The notes beneath the pieces are model-generated. The model saw only the letters and a list, made by a program, of their open reading frames with translations. It was not told the origin of the DNA and searched no databases. Shown here piece after piece: positions 32,468 to 43,689 of a stretch of DNA of 64,000 nt. This DNA comes from Gelatoporia subvermispora B (Eukaryota; Basidiomycota; Agaricomycetes; Polyporales; Gelatoporiaceae): the NCBI GenBank assembly GCA_000320605.2, contig KB445792.1, positions 186,001 to 250,000 on the forward strand, read 5' to 3'. How positions within the stretch are numbered: the stretch's first letter is position 1; every line of letters starts with the position of its first letter. Both the position numbers and the translations under genes were made by a program.

Positions 32468-34269
32468 CTAGAGCGGGCGCAGCTCAATGTAAACGGATAC
32501 CAAGGACGCGCGTAGGTGTCTGCGGAGTGTTCGTCCTTCAGGTGTTCAGGAAAGCAAAGTGACACCAGCTAAGCTGGAACATGAACGTTGTCAACAGATA
32601 GCAGCAGGGAGCACCTGGGTGGGGCTCTGGGCAAAGAACGCGACCATCAGTGACTGCTGCCGGAAGTTGCACACGAGCCCAACACGAACCTGGACGAACA
32701 CGGTGCACGTGCGCTAGTCCGCTTCAGTCGCACCTTGACGCTGTCACTGCATTGTCGCGTGTCTGCGATAGCTAGAGACGCTGGCATGGGACGAGGCGCC
32801 GAGTGCGCCTTCTCTGTGTGAACCCTCCGAGCTATTCCGCGCTGTGCAATCATCCCACAGAAATAGCCTCTGCACTGAGGACAGCAGACCGACACATTAG
32901 ACACCTCAACATCGACTCCTGCGGCAGTCCCTTTCGATTCGGATGTTGGGACTGAGACGGCGCATATAGCATGCTGCTCAGTGAAAAGATGATGCCATAG
33001 ACGTCGGAGCACTCACTGAATCGCTTGCAGCAAGAAATCTGGGAGACTGTCATGTCTATGGAGATGGTCTACGCCGATTTCGGATCTGCTGACTACTTGC
33101 GAGCTGACAACTTCATCAAATCTACACGATGATCTTTGTGATGCGCCGAACACCTACGAGGCATATGTGCGATGCCCGTTCAAATGCAACTAGTTTGCAC
33201 ATACCAGGAGTCGAAGGCAAGGATTTGCCGTTGGGGTCTATCGGGAAAAACTGGTCGATATGTAGGAACCGGCGACTCCGTCAAGATGAGGCCAGGTTTG
33301 CGGTGAAGTCGCATCTATCGGACGAGTGGCAATAGATGTCATGATGCTAGCAGAGTGAGCATTAGTGTGTTGCACGGCCTGAGATGTATGCGCATGGTAA
33401 GAGGTGAAAAAGAGTGCCTCGGGCTGTCTGCTGCAGGTACGGTGACCTCATGGCAGCGACACGCTCAGACGTGTCACGTGCTGAGATTTGGCGAAGTTCG
33501 CAATCGAAATCGGCGTCCTCCTACTACTGCGCTGGGTCTGGCTTATCTGCTACACTCTCCTGAGGCTGCCTGCACCTGCGGGGAACAGGTCGCAGAGATC
33601 CGAGAGGTGAGCTCATCTGGCACTGTTCTGCTTCCTTGTGGCGTTGGCTGGTGGTGATAGACAAGAAATTACCAGATCCGGAAGGTCTGACATGGGCGTG
33701 TGAGACGCGATGGCTTCCGTCCTTCCGACAATCTCCCCCGCACCGTCGGTCTATCGGCGGGAAGCTGTGATGCTGCACCCAAATTGCGGTCCCTCGTGAA
33801 GGAGACTGCGAAGGTACATTACGACTGAGTTCCGTCGAGATGGCACGCCTGTCACCGACGCGCACTCATCCTCCGCAAGTCTGCTCAGCTGAGCGACGGG
33901 TCCGCCTCCATCGCGAGGACCGCTCATTCCAGATGTCCTCGGTCTTCTGCTTCCCTTCTGTTCGGAATCACCCAGAATAGAACACAGAACAAGGTTGTCA
34001 TATTGACCGTGACTTCACTGCAATCATGCTGCGTTCCCGGTACCTGAAGCGAGATAAGAGCGGCTCCCAAAACCCAGGATCCTCCACCGACTTCTCCCCC
34101 GTCTCGACCCACTCGTCTACGCCGACACAGTTGTTCGATTCCTCGTATTTCTTGCTGCCGCAGGGTGTTCGACGTCTTCGAGTCCGCGACATATCCTGCT
34201 CGAGAAGTCCGATCGTGTGTCAAACAGGTCAATCGCCAGAACACATCTGCAGCTCATAAGATCATCGAC
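32468..34269. other. intergenic, about 1.8 kb
   Basis: Several frames of 60-120 codons exist on both strands, but none shows a domain. A minus-strand frame at 32647-33012 contains CCPQCRGYFC, a weak zinc-ribbon-like pattern, without other support. It may contain the aspartic protease promoter and an unseen small gene. Confidence 0.35.
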
Positions 34270-35931
34270 ATGGGGTGCTTTCCGTCAAAACTTTCATTTT
34301 CTCAATCCAAGAGCAAGAAGACTCTCCTTGAGCTCAAGCGCCCTGATATATACCCACCTGGCAAGGGCCCGTCGTTCCAGGCAGCATATGCACGCGCCGT
34401 GAGGAGATACGGCTTCGAGACGGGCAGATACTCTGGATTTGCGAAGAGGAACAACCTCGTAGTCAAGGTGAAGAGCAAAGACGATAAGACGACCAAGCAT
34501 GAGGTCCCCGCCGAATCCATTCAGAATGGTGAGCTACTTGATAATTACATGCATATGCATACTGACCTTGACCCACAGAGTTAGTGTATTTCTAAATTGT
34601 TCTGGATCATGGCTCACGTATTCGTATAACAGTATGGAGTATGTCGTCCCTGTCACCATCGGAACGCCAGGTGTCACTTTGAATCTGGACTTTGACACTG
34701 GGTCGTCCGATCTCTGGGTCTGGAGGTATGTTCTCTTTGATTTGACTCCTACTTCCGTTACTCATTCTCCTATCAGCTCCGAGCTCGCAGGCGCCGCCAA
34801 ACGCGAGAGCGAGTCCCACGGGGTCTACGATCCATCCAAGTCCTCTACGGCCAAGGAGACTTCCGGAAGGTGGGACATTGCCTACGGCGACGGCTCGTCC
34901 GCCTCCGGCAATGTCTACACGGATCACGTCACCGTTGCGGGCATCACGATCAAGGACCAAGCGGTCGAGCTCGCGCAGCATCTCAGCTCGAGCTTCCTCG
35001 CCGACGGAGGGAACGATGGTCTGCTCGGACTGGCATGGCCCGATATCAACACTGTGCAGCCCGAGCCCGTTGCGACACCCGTAAAGAACATGATATCGCA
35101 GAAGCTCATCAAACCGGTACGCTCTGTTGGTCTGGAAGGCTCGCGTGTTGAACTCATCATGTCTGATTTCTAGCAAGTCTTCACTGTTAAATTGGGACAT
35201 GGTGATGAGACCAGTTTCTATTCCTTCGGTACGCAGACAACTGTGGTATCTCTATCTCTGTTCCCGGGCCTGACGTCCGATAGGCTTCATTGACAAATCC
35301 GTTACCAAGCACCCGATCAACTACACCGCGGTAGACAAGTATGTTCCGGAGTCTCAGTGTATACACGACGATGACCAATTGTTATTCATCTCCAGCTCAC
35401 AGGGCTTCTGGCAGGTGCCCTCGACATCGTGGACGATTAATGGCGAGAAGAAGAAGCGCGAGGACAACGTCACCATCCTCGACACTGGTACCACACTTTG
35501 CCTCGTCGATGATGATGTCATTGAATCTATCTATGGTACGTCCTTCCGTTCTTCATGGCGAACATTCGCAATTGACTCACGATATCTTGTTTTCAGGGTC
35601 TATCGAGGGCGCAAGATATGACGATGAGCAAGGCGGCTGGGCGTACCCGTCCGACGCCAAACTCCCGACCGTCACGTTCGCCGTCGGAGAGCACCAATAC
35701 ACCTTGAACGCGAAGGACTTCGGCTTCGGCGATGCAGGAGACGGGTTCACATTCGGCGGCATCCAGAGTCGTGGCGACAACCCCTTTGATATCTTTGGCG
35801 ACGTTTTCCTCAAATCCGTATATGTCGTCTGTGAGTCAACATTCTTTGGCACGTCAGATCTTGTGCTAACAGACGTCGAACCAGTTGATCAAGGGGAGAC
35901 GCGTGTGGGACTCGCACAGAGGGAGGACTAG
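34270..35931 (+). CDS. A1-family aspartic protease (polyporopepsin-like), 425 aa, predicted N-myristoylation
   Basis: This is a pepsin-fold endopeptidase. Exons are 34270-34583, 34633-34725, 34777-35116, 35174-35228, 35284-35338, 35396-35535, 35597-35830 and 35885-35931 (1278 nt). Both catalytic motifs are present: FDTGSSDLWVW and ILDTGTTLCLV. The flap tyrosine region reads WDIAYGDGSSASGN. The C-terminal half ends RVGLAQRED. Many relatives carry a secretion signal, but the chosen start gives MGCFPSKLSF with no hydrophobic signal. That matches an N-myristoylation site (G2, S6) plus a palmitoylatable C3. A basic pro-like region, LKRPDIYPPGKGPSFQAAYA, follows. The first intron (34584-34632, phase 2) is the weakest model. 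A stronger-looking GTGAGC donor at 34530 does not keep the frame. Confidence 0.85.
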
Positions 35932-36172
35932 GGTTATGAATGATACGATATAACGGAATGACCCTCATGATCCACTTCACGATGTATACCAAGGACGAAC
36001 AGTTGCTGGACAGTATATACCCAAATTGTTACTTCGTTTTCAGTCAGGCACACGGTAATCACATCTTGCGTGGAGATCTGGCCAGAGCAGGGCACACGAT
36101 ACACTATTGAGCAAAGATACCTACAAAAATAGCAAGACACAAAATCACAAGTAAGCGTTCCCCGAGCCTCTC

Positions 36173-37173
36173 TCAGTCAAACCGGCCAGCCCTCCGCCGA
36201 GGCGGACTCCTCGAGCGCGAGCGCGACACAGGTCGGCGCCCGCCCCGGTCCCTGTCCCCCCAGTCCCTACGGGGCGGCGGCGGCGGCGAGTCCCTCCTAG
36301 GCGGCCCCCGTCTGTCCACCCTATCAAAGTCCCTATCCCTACCCGCAAAGTCGCCCCCGCGGCCCCTCCCGCGGGGCCCCGGCGGCGCCGGGTCAGAGCC
36401 TCCGCGCCAGTGCCCGCCTCCTCGTCCGGCCGGCGGGCCCGGCGTCGTCGCAGCAGCGCCGCCCCACCCCGCGTCGCGCGCGCCGAGGCTCTTCCAGCCG
36501 TTCGCGGCGGCAGGGGCGGGGGGCGCGGTGCCGGAGCCTTTGATGGCGAGCTCGCCCGCGGGGCCGGGGACGGTGGCGTTCTTGGGGAGGAGCACGGCGA
36601 CGCAGAGGTAGTCGCCGGGGACGAAGCGGAGCTCGTCGAGCGTGCGCTCGTCCGCGGGCGGGGGCGCGTCCGCGTCGGAGAGGAGCCGCGGGGCGGGGGA
36701 GGCGAGCGAGCCGGGCTCGCCGAGGATGTCGCGCGAGTAGACGAGCCCGAGGTCCTTCTGCGCGACGCGGCCGCGCGCGGCGGAGTCGGCGTAGAGCGCG
36801 CGGAAGGAGTAGCGCGCGAGCGGGTGCCGGTACTCGGGCGAGGCGGGCGCGGTTGCGCGGAGGGTGGTGAGCACCTCGCGGAGCGTTGCGTCTTTCCTGC
36901 GGGTTGTGGCGGGTGAGTGGGGGTCGAGACGAATAGGATGGGGTCGGAAGGCGGAGGACATACCAGGTAAAGATCTGTTGCTCGTCGGCGATGGGTACGG
37001 AGCCGTCGTCGAACTGTGTGAGACGGTGGAAGCTCCCGATTTTGATGAAGGTGCGGATGAGGAACGGGGCGGTCTGCGCAACGATATGAGCTCAACGGGT
37101 GCGTCGACGTATATGTGGAGCTCACCTTTTCGCGGTCGACGATGGGTCGTCCTGCTGGGGTCGTCTCCTCCAT
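36173..37173 (-). CDS. SAP18: SAP18-like protein with RGG/RS-rich tail, 293 aa
   Basis: This is a subunit found in the Sin3 histone-deacetylase complex and in the ASAP/PSAP splicing complex, and so nuclear. Minus-strand exons are 37173-37126, 37073-36964 and 36896-36173 (882 nt). The SAP18 ubiquitin-like fold is clear across both introns: VDREKTAPFLIRTFIKIGSF, then HRLTQFDDGSVPIADEQQ, then FTWKDATLREVLTTLR. The RFVPGDYLCVAVLLPK strand follows. Human SAP18 is about 150 residues. Here an extra tail of roughly 120 residues is added, rich in Gly/Arg/Asp and ending in an SR-type SRSRSRSPPRR block, which suggests RNA binding. It starts 275 bp from the divergent AlkB-like gene and probably shares a promoter region. 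Confidence 0.9.
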
Positions 37174-37448
37174 GTTCCCGATTGTATTCGTCGGCGGCGG
37201 GGGCGTTGTTGGACGTTGGACGATGTCTACGCAGGCTCGCGCTCTCCTCCAACAGCGACTCCCAATGAATGCTTACGTCAGCAGCATCATCAAATGCAGT
37301 TCGCGTTCAGTCCGACGGTGGCAGGTGTAGCAGCCTGGGGCCGTCCCGCTGCAACGCTGGGCAGCCCTGCCGTCCGTCATCTGGCCAGAGACTTGCACAT
37401 CTATCACTGCTCGCTGTTCCCGTTATTCTCTTGGTGTTTTCTTCGAGT

Positions 37449-38693
37449 ATGCATGTTCCCGGCGAACCCGAACGCAAGCGCAAGCGGATTCACCGCGAAG
37501 GCTCTTCCGAAGATGTTTTGCGTCCCAACAAGATACTCAAGGTCGACCACCCCGCAGTACATGATTCCCCAGATACCAATATGTCCAAATGCGAACTCAG
37601 GATTATAACGGACCCGGAAGCCCTTGGACGAATGCATTCAGACTACATAAACGGAGCCGCTGATGGCCAGCTGCTTTCACCAACACATTCCGACAGCAAT
37701 GAAAGCTTGAACTCGCTTTTTGATGAACTACCTCTCTCCGTATCTGCTTCACATGCGCAATTTATAGATGAGTCGCTCAACAACTCTCGCCGATCGGCAG
37801 TACACCCTGCTAAGGACGGTGACATCTCGCCTACGCCCTCCGTCTTCTCGGACCTTGACTCGCTCTTTGATTCGGTCCCCATACCTTCCACCAACACCTC
37901 GAGCTCGCTAACGAGCTCCTGCGCATCTTCTCACGACATCTCTCTCGCCCTTACACCGGCCCAACGGACGGCCCCGGTCATCCCCGGCCTATTCTTTGAC
38001 CCCGCGCTGCGCCTGCCGGACGGACTAGCAGCGGAGGTCATGGACTCATGCATGCGCGCATACTTCGACGGCACCAACGCGAACCAGGTCATGCTCTTCG
38101 AGCGTGCGGACCAGCCTCTATCTTCTCCCGGTCCCGAAGCAGACGTCCCCCGGAGCCCGAGCGGCCTCCCGCCGTTCCTCACGTCCCTCCTGGACACGCT
38201 CTCCGAACTGCTCTTCCCGCAGCTCCCACCCGCGACGCACGCACTGCTCTTCCCCGCTCCGGGCACGCAGAAGTGGGCGCGCCAGGCGATCGTGAACCTG
38301 TACCGCCCCGGGGAGGGCATCTCGCCGCACGTCGACCTCCTCGACCGCTTCGGCGACGGGATCGTCGGCGTGAGCCTGGGCGGCGGATGTGCGATGCGCT
38401 TTGCGCGCGTCCGGAAGGGCGGCGGTGGGGCGGAGGACGAGGCGTGTGCAGTGTATCTCCCCTCCGGGAGCGTGATCGTGCTCAGCGAGGAAGCGCGATA
38501 CGGCTGGACGCATGGGATCGAGAAGCGGATGGAGGATCTCGTGGAGGACGAGGATCGACGGGGGTGCAGCTGGATCCCGCGCGGTACCCGGCTGAGCGTC
38601 ACGTTCCGGTGGCTGCTGCCCGGTGCGGACATCGTCGGAGGGCCTGCCACAAGTTCTAGCAGCATCGAATGCAACGCTGAGGATGGATCATAG
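37449..38693 (+). CDS. AlkB-like 2-oxoglutarate/Fe(II) dioxygenase, 414 aa
   Basis: This is a predicted oxidative demethylase or hydroxylase of the AlkB superfamily, acting on nucleic acid or protein. It is intronless in this model. The iron ligands are visible as HVD in ISPHVDLLDRFGDGIVG and the second histidine in YGWTHGI. The 2-oxoglutarate-binding arginines lie near RGTRLSVTFRW. The NLYRPGEGISPH segment is the usual AlkB nucleotide-lid strand. The first 190 residues are polar and Ser-rich, starting with a nuclear-localisation-like ERKRKRIHRE. The ATG at 37449 is preferred. An in-frame codon at 37269 would add 60 residues with a hydrophobic patch. Resemblance is closest to fungal AlkB-like proteins of the ALKBH4/7/8 type, but the exact clade cannot be told by eye. 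Confidence 0.85.
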   Translation: MHVPGEPERKRKRIHREGSSEDVLRPNKILKVDHPAVHDSPDTNMSKCELRIITDPEALGRMHSDYINGAADGQLLSPTHSDSNESLNSLFDELPLSVSASHAQFIDESLNNSRRSAVHPAKDGDISPTPSVFSDLDSLFDSVPIPSTNTSSSLTSSCASSHDISLALTPAQRTAPVIPGLFFDPALRLPDGLAAEVMDSCMRAYFDGTNANQVMLFERADQPLSSPGPEADVPRSPSGLPPFLTSLLDTLSELLFPQLPPATHALLFPAPGTQKWARQAIVNLYRPGEGISPHVDLLDRFGDGIVGVSLGGGCAMRFARVRKGGGGAEDEACAVYLPSGSVIVLSEEARYGWTHGIEKRMEDLVEDEDRRGCSWIPRGTRLSVTFRWLLPGADIVGGPATSSSSIECNAEDGS

Positions 38694-38915
38694 AGGGCAT
38701 TTAGAACCGCATATACTGCACTGCTTCATCTTTCGGAACAATGTACTATACCCATTCATGTAGATTAGAAGGGATCTCGTGCTGAAGCTTAATACAGCGA
38801 GCCATCATTCCGTGTTCATAATGCGCGATGGAAATTACACATCCGGGTACAAGCATCTTCTCGTCTCTTCTCTTTCATGGTCGTCCTCGTCTATCAGGAC
38901 CCATCCGACTATGAT

Positions 38916-39482
38916 CTAGTAGCCTCCGCGCAGTGCCAGCACAAGATGCAGGACTGTGCCTGCGGTGATGTTGAACTCCTTCGCGGTCTTGTCATCAGCC
39001 CTGCATATGGTCGAGGGATGTTGTCAGATGAATACAGGGATAAGGGGCGGGGGACGCACATCTGACGACCACCGAAGATCAAACGTTGCTGCTGTGGGGG
39101 CACACCCGACTGCTCCTCAACCTTCTCCTTGATACGTGTAATCTGTGAGCATTTCGAGGATCGTTGGGCGCATTGCAAGAGGAGCGTCGAGGCGAAACCG
39201 AGACACAAGCGGCACCGAGGTACCATGAGTCAGCGAAGCGTGGTGTAGTGAAGGAGGGCACAACTCGCCTTGTCCTCGGGATCGATATCGAGCTCGATCT
39301 GCGCGCAATTAATGTCGGGGAAAGTGCACGGTCAGCACCACGCCCTCACTGCACGCGCGTGCGCGCGATCTCGAGTGCAAACGCGATTGCTCACCTCCTT
39401 GCCCGTGAGCGTCTGCAGATACTTGGTCAGTGTTATGACCTTGACGAGCAATCTCACAACTTACCTTAACTTTAATCAGCAT
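38916..39482 (-). CDS. RUB1: NEDD8/Rub1 ubiquitin-like modifier, 77 aa, five exons
   Basis: This is the ubiquitin-like protein conjugated to cullins and so a regulator of SCF-type ligases. Minus-strand exons are 39482-39465, 39412-39395, 39298-39269, 39142-39060 and 39000-38916 (234 nt). The spliced protein begins MLIKVKTLTGKEIELDI and contains [20 protein letters not shown]. It ends LVLALRGGY, so the mature GG terminus is exposed by removing one tyrosine. Residues that separate NEDD8 from ubiquitin, such as the EEQSG stretch, favour NEDD8. The first three exons are only 18, 18 and 30 nt. The third intron (39143-39268, 126 bp) has a GC donor (GCGAGT). The two 18-nt exons are placed only because they restore the conserved start of the protein. 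Confidence 0.93.
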
Positions 39483-41131
39483 GTCGGGGAAGAGATAGGA
39501 TGGGAGATGATGGAGAGAGAAAGGGAAGGATACAATGAGGCTGAGGCTGAGGCTGAGGGCAGGACTGTGGCGGAGACCGGAGATTTGCAGCCACAGTAGG
39601 ACGCGTCCTCCCGATTAGGCAACTGCCACATACGTGATAGTCTCCTCGTGGCGGTCTTCCTCCTTTCGTCGTGTGGACAGTACACCTGGCAGCAGATTCT
39701 CAATGCTAAGGCTGTTGATTTATGCAACTGCGACCTCTTTGCATTCATATTGTGCCCCTGAACCTTAGAGATGCCGAGATTGGGGAGTACGGGTGTTCCA
39801 AGCCCTTGTTTGTGAACTTTCAGCCGGGTCAGTGTGCAATCTAAGCCAAGAAGCTTGTATGAGACGTCTCGTGAGCTACAGCAACTTTTACTTGCACAAG
39901 TGGTCAACATTGTACTTCGACATATGCCATACGACCGTGTGCAGTGGATGAGTGAGCATGTACACACCACAGCCAGGAACAAGTAATCCTGCATCCACCG
40001 CCGACCTGCCACGGCTGCAGCTCCGATGTGAACTCTCTCGGAGGTCGCTATGATTCTTCCGAGGAAGATCATGCATGCCAGGTGGGTGAGTAATGTGCCG
40101 CTGGCGCGTGTAATGTCTATCGATCTGAGCATATTGCCAGGGCCATGCCTTCATGTAGATCATCGTCGAAACCCGCAGTTTGGAGTTACAAGGCTTCGAA
40201 CTGAAACTCCACATCCAACAGCAACTATGCGTATGTGGACAAGTATGAACGCCTATTGGTCTGGATCTCACGGCACCAAGATGAACTTCTGCCTCCGTAT
40301 GTCGAGATTTTCAGTGCTATTTACGTCCTGTCAATCCTTAGTAATTCGCCGGGGAATAGAAGTTCAAAGCATCCCTCGTTATCAGAGTCGGTTGTCTGCA
40401 AATTAAGGCTTGTGCTCCCACATAGTATGGCTTTTACGGAGGACACATCGGTCGTGGACCTAGCGCATGGGTAAGGCACATTCCTGCTGCAGTCTGTGGT
40501 GCTAACACCTCAAGAAGCTTCACGGACTCAGATGGCATAAACAACGTCATAAGAAGGCCGCGAATGCATGCCATGACCTCGCAATCAGAGTTAGTTAGGA
40601 CCTGCGCGCATCATGAAATCCGATATCCAGGAATCAAGCTCAGCCATTCAGATCGTCAAGGTGCCGCCTCCACGGGGCAGCACATCTACGCTGTATCTGC
40701 TCCGATCTTTCGCCGGATCTCACCCCTGTGACTCGCCACGCTTCTCTTCCTCGCCTCTTTGCCTCCGCTGGGCTTCATCCGCGACGGCCACACAGGATCT
40801 TCCCCGCATCATCAGGACTGCCGCCTCCCCGGCCCTACCCCACGTTCCCAGGCCGCACCAGGGCGGACCGCTACCTGCGTCTGGATGCCGAGGCGCTGAA
40901 ATGCGCCACCTCCCTATGGCACCACACGCCCATACTATCGCGGTGCGGTTGAATGCCAAGGTGTCTCTACGGAGATTCCATGGAGGATAACGACATGCTT
41001 CGCTCTCCCAAGCAAAATTAGCTGCGCATCGGGGAGGGCAGGAGTTATATGAAGGGTCGTGAAGCATGAACGACTCAGCATCACTCTGAGGACTTTCAGC
41101 CACTGGCATTGTAGCACCTCGACCTTTTGAC
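39483..41131. other. intergenic, about 1.65 kb
   Basis: This lies between the divergent NEDD8 gene and the sugar transporter. A 218-codon minus-strand frame (39476-40132) overlaps the NEDD8 start and looks accidental. A coding-like scrap near 40800-40930 (RLDAEALKCATSLWHHTPIL on the plus strand) may be a gene remnant. Nothing firm. Confidence 0.35.
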
Positions 41132-43411
41132 ATGGCGATCGCTGACCATAGTTCTGACCACCTCGTCTCGAACCTCGTTTCTGCGGACAAGGTACCATGG
41201 TATCAGAAGCGCAACCTACGTTTTCTCTACCTGCTCATGTTCCCGACATGCATTGGTATTGAGATGACTAGCGGGTGAGTCTGCTTGCCGCTGTTGTGAA
41301 CGCGCTCGTTTTGGTGAACTGCGCGCACCAGATTTGATTCCTCGATGATGAATGGTCTACAAGCTGTGCCCGCTTGGGAAGCTTGTAAGTTATTTTGCAT
41401 TATTTACTCCTTGACATTGATCGAGATCGTTGTAGTCTTCCATAATCCGCGTTCTACGATTCTGGGCCTTCTTTCCGCGCTTTACTCGCTTGGTTCTGTG
41501 TGCTCGCTCCCTCTGGTCCCATTCGTGACTGATCGCATGGGTCGACGATGGGCCATCGGTTTCGGCAGTATTATCATGATTATCGGTGCAATCTTGCAAA
41601 CTGCTGCGCAGGATTGTGAGTATTAATTCTTCAATTGACGATTTTCTCTTGACGCACGACACGACAGTCGCAATGTTTGTGATTGGACGATTCCTGTTGG
41701 GATTCGGTATCCCATTTGCCATCGTTGCCGCTTCTTCGATGATCGGAGAGCTCGCTTACCCGAAAGAGCGTGCTAGGATGAACTCACTGTTTAACGCATC
41801 CTGGTTCATTGGTAAGTTGTGTCTTATCTTACGGACGCCAGAGCGCTCACACCACTCCATGACCAGGCGCAATCGTAGCAGCTGGAGTCACTCTAGGTAC
41901 ATTCACGATGCCGAATAATTGGGGCTGGCGCATCCCTTCGATCCTGCAAGTCGTGCCGAGCGTGCTACAGATCACTTTTATTTGGTTCATTCCGGAGTCA
42001 CCCAGGTGAGTAGCATATCATAATTGCGCTGCAGGCCCTTACGTATACTGGTAGGTGGCTAATTTCCAAGGGTCGCGGAGAGGAAGCGTACGCTATCCTG
42101 GTGAAGTATCACGCAGAGGGAGACACGAATTCCGAATTTGTGAGACTCGAGTAAGTCAATCCCGGACCATTGTGTATCGAGGCTCACAATATGGGTACTC
42201 TACAGATATGCGGAGATCGTGAAGACGCTCGAGCTTGAACTCGACAATGCCAAGAAGACGAGTTGGAGGGAGTTGGTGGCCACGTCAGGTGAGTATAACG
42301 TATCAGAATCCGTATACACTATTCTCAACAACTGCGCATTAGGAATGCGAAAGCGTCTGATTATTGGCTCGTTCCTTGGTCTTGCAACTCAATGGAGTGG
42401 AAATGGTCTGACTTCGTAAGTAATGGTTCGGGCAATGTCGGAATCGATGGACTTACTTTGTCACTCCAGCTACTTCCTCTCGAAGATCCTGATCAACGTC
42501 GGTATCACGGACCCGCGTGAACAGAATCTCATCAACCTTGCGATGACATGCTGGGGTTTCGCGAATGCGACAATTCTTGCTCTCACGATTCCGAAGATCA
42601 AGCGTCGTACTGCATACATGGTACGTACCTGGGGATCAGGGGTTTATATGATGCGGCTCATTTCTCGACATAGATATGCACTGTTTCACTTTTATTAATT
42701 TTCACCGGCTGGACAGTTGCGAGCGCCAATTATGCAATGACTGGTAGCCAAGCCGCATCTCGTACTGTAATCGCGTATGCGAAAGCTCTGCCGCGTAGAC
42801 GTTTTCGCTGACACTTCTACAGGTTCATCTTCCTCTATAGTCCCGCTTACAACATCGGCTACAACGCGCTGTCATACAGTACGCTCATGCACTACACTGA
42901 CACTACATTCGTTGATCACTTGCGCCCCTACAGCCTATCTCGTCGAGTTGTTCCCTTACCACGTTCGTGCGAAGGGTATCACCGTATTTCAGTGGTGGGG
43001 TCGTGCTGCCACATTCTTCAACCAATTCGTCAACCCGATTGGTATTGCGAATGCCGGTAGGTTGACATACAAGAAGCAGCTCCATTCCGTGGCCCAAGAG
43101 CTGATTTTCTGCCCCAGGCTGGAAATACTATATCAGTTATTGCGTCTTCTTATTCTTCGAGGTCATCTTCGTGTGGTTCATGTTTCCAGAGACGGCAAAC
43201 CGCACCCTGGAGGAACTCGCCTTCCGTAAGTTTCTCCGATCCTGACCGTGAACGTAAACTTATCAGAATGGCTATAGTGTACGAGGACGACAAAATGCGG
43301 GAGCAGCAGAAGCGTATCGAACAGGAGATGTTCGAGGAGAATGTTCCCCCTTCAACTGTCTCATGCGACGACAAGGAGACTGGTACCCATATCGAGAGCT
43401 CCGGTAACTGA
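41132..43411 (+). CDS. MFS sugar transporter (lactose permease-like), 527 aa, 14 exons
   Basis: This is a plasma-membrane sugar:proton symporter of the major facilitator superfamily. Exons are 41132-41274, 41332-41384, 41436-41615, 41668-41811, 41867-42005, 42055-42150, 42206-42288, 42343-42415, 42470-42620, 42674-42774, 42823-42878, 42934-43056, 43118-43225 and 43278-43411 (1584 nt). Sugar-porter signatures are present: FVTDRMGRRWAIGFG after TM2, IGRFLLGFGIPFA, IPESPRWLISKGR at the end of the first half, ELFPYHVRAKGI, and FPETANRTLEELA near the end. About twelve hydrophobic spans are seen. The ESPRWL motif is joined correctly across intron 5. The specific sugar is unknown, although similarity is greatest to fungal lactose/hexose permeases. 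The short C-terminal tail is polar. Confidence 0.92.
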
Positions 43412-43689
43412 AAGGCAGGCATGTAAATACCCTTCCATGACTTCCGTTTGTTACTTGTAACAATTCTTAAATAAATACCCCTCTTGATATTGCATGAATG
43501 GAAGCAAGTACGAGGATGGCAGTCAGATACCCGGAACCACGTGAGCTGGGAATTCCACATGTTACTTCGCGTTCCCGGTTCCGGACATAATCAGCAGCCC
43601 TGTTATAGGCTTTATAACCATCAAGAAATTGTCCTGGGACGAATAGTACCTCTACTCAGGCAGACGTTTCATACAGTACCAGCGCACGG

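Noticed and set aside
32647..33012. Possible small zinc-ribbon protein (CCPQCRGYFC)
   Set aside because: Only one cysteine pair is well placed, with no second knuckle and no homologous feel, so it is left as intergenic.
34120..34160. Possible tRNA B-box (GTTCGATTCC)
   Set aside because: No matching A-box or cloverleaf stems in the surrounding bases.
36410..36916. 168-codon plus-strand frame opposite SAP18
   Set aside because: It is a shadow of the GC-rich SAP18 last exon.
39476..40132. 218-codon minus-strand frame overlapping the NEDD8 start
   Set aside because: It is in a different frame from the conserved NEDD8 exons and shows no domain.
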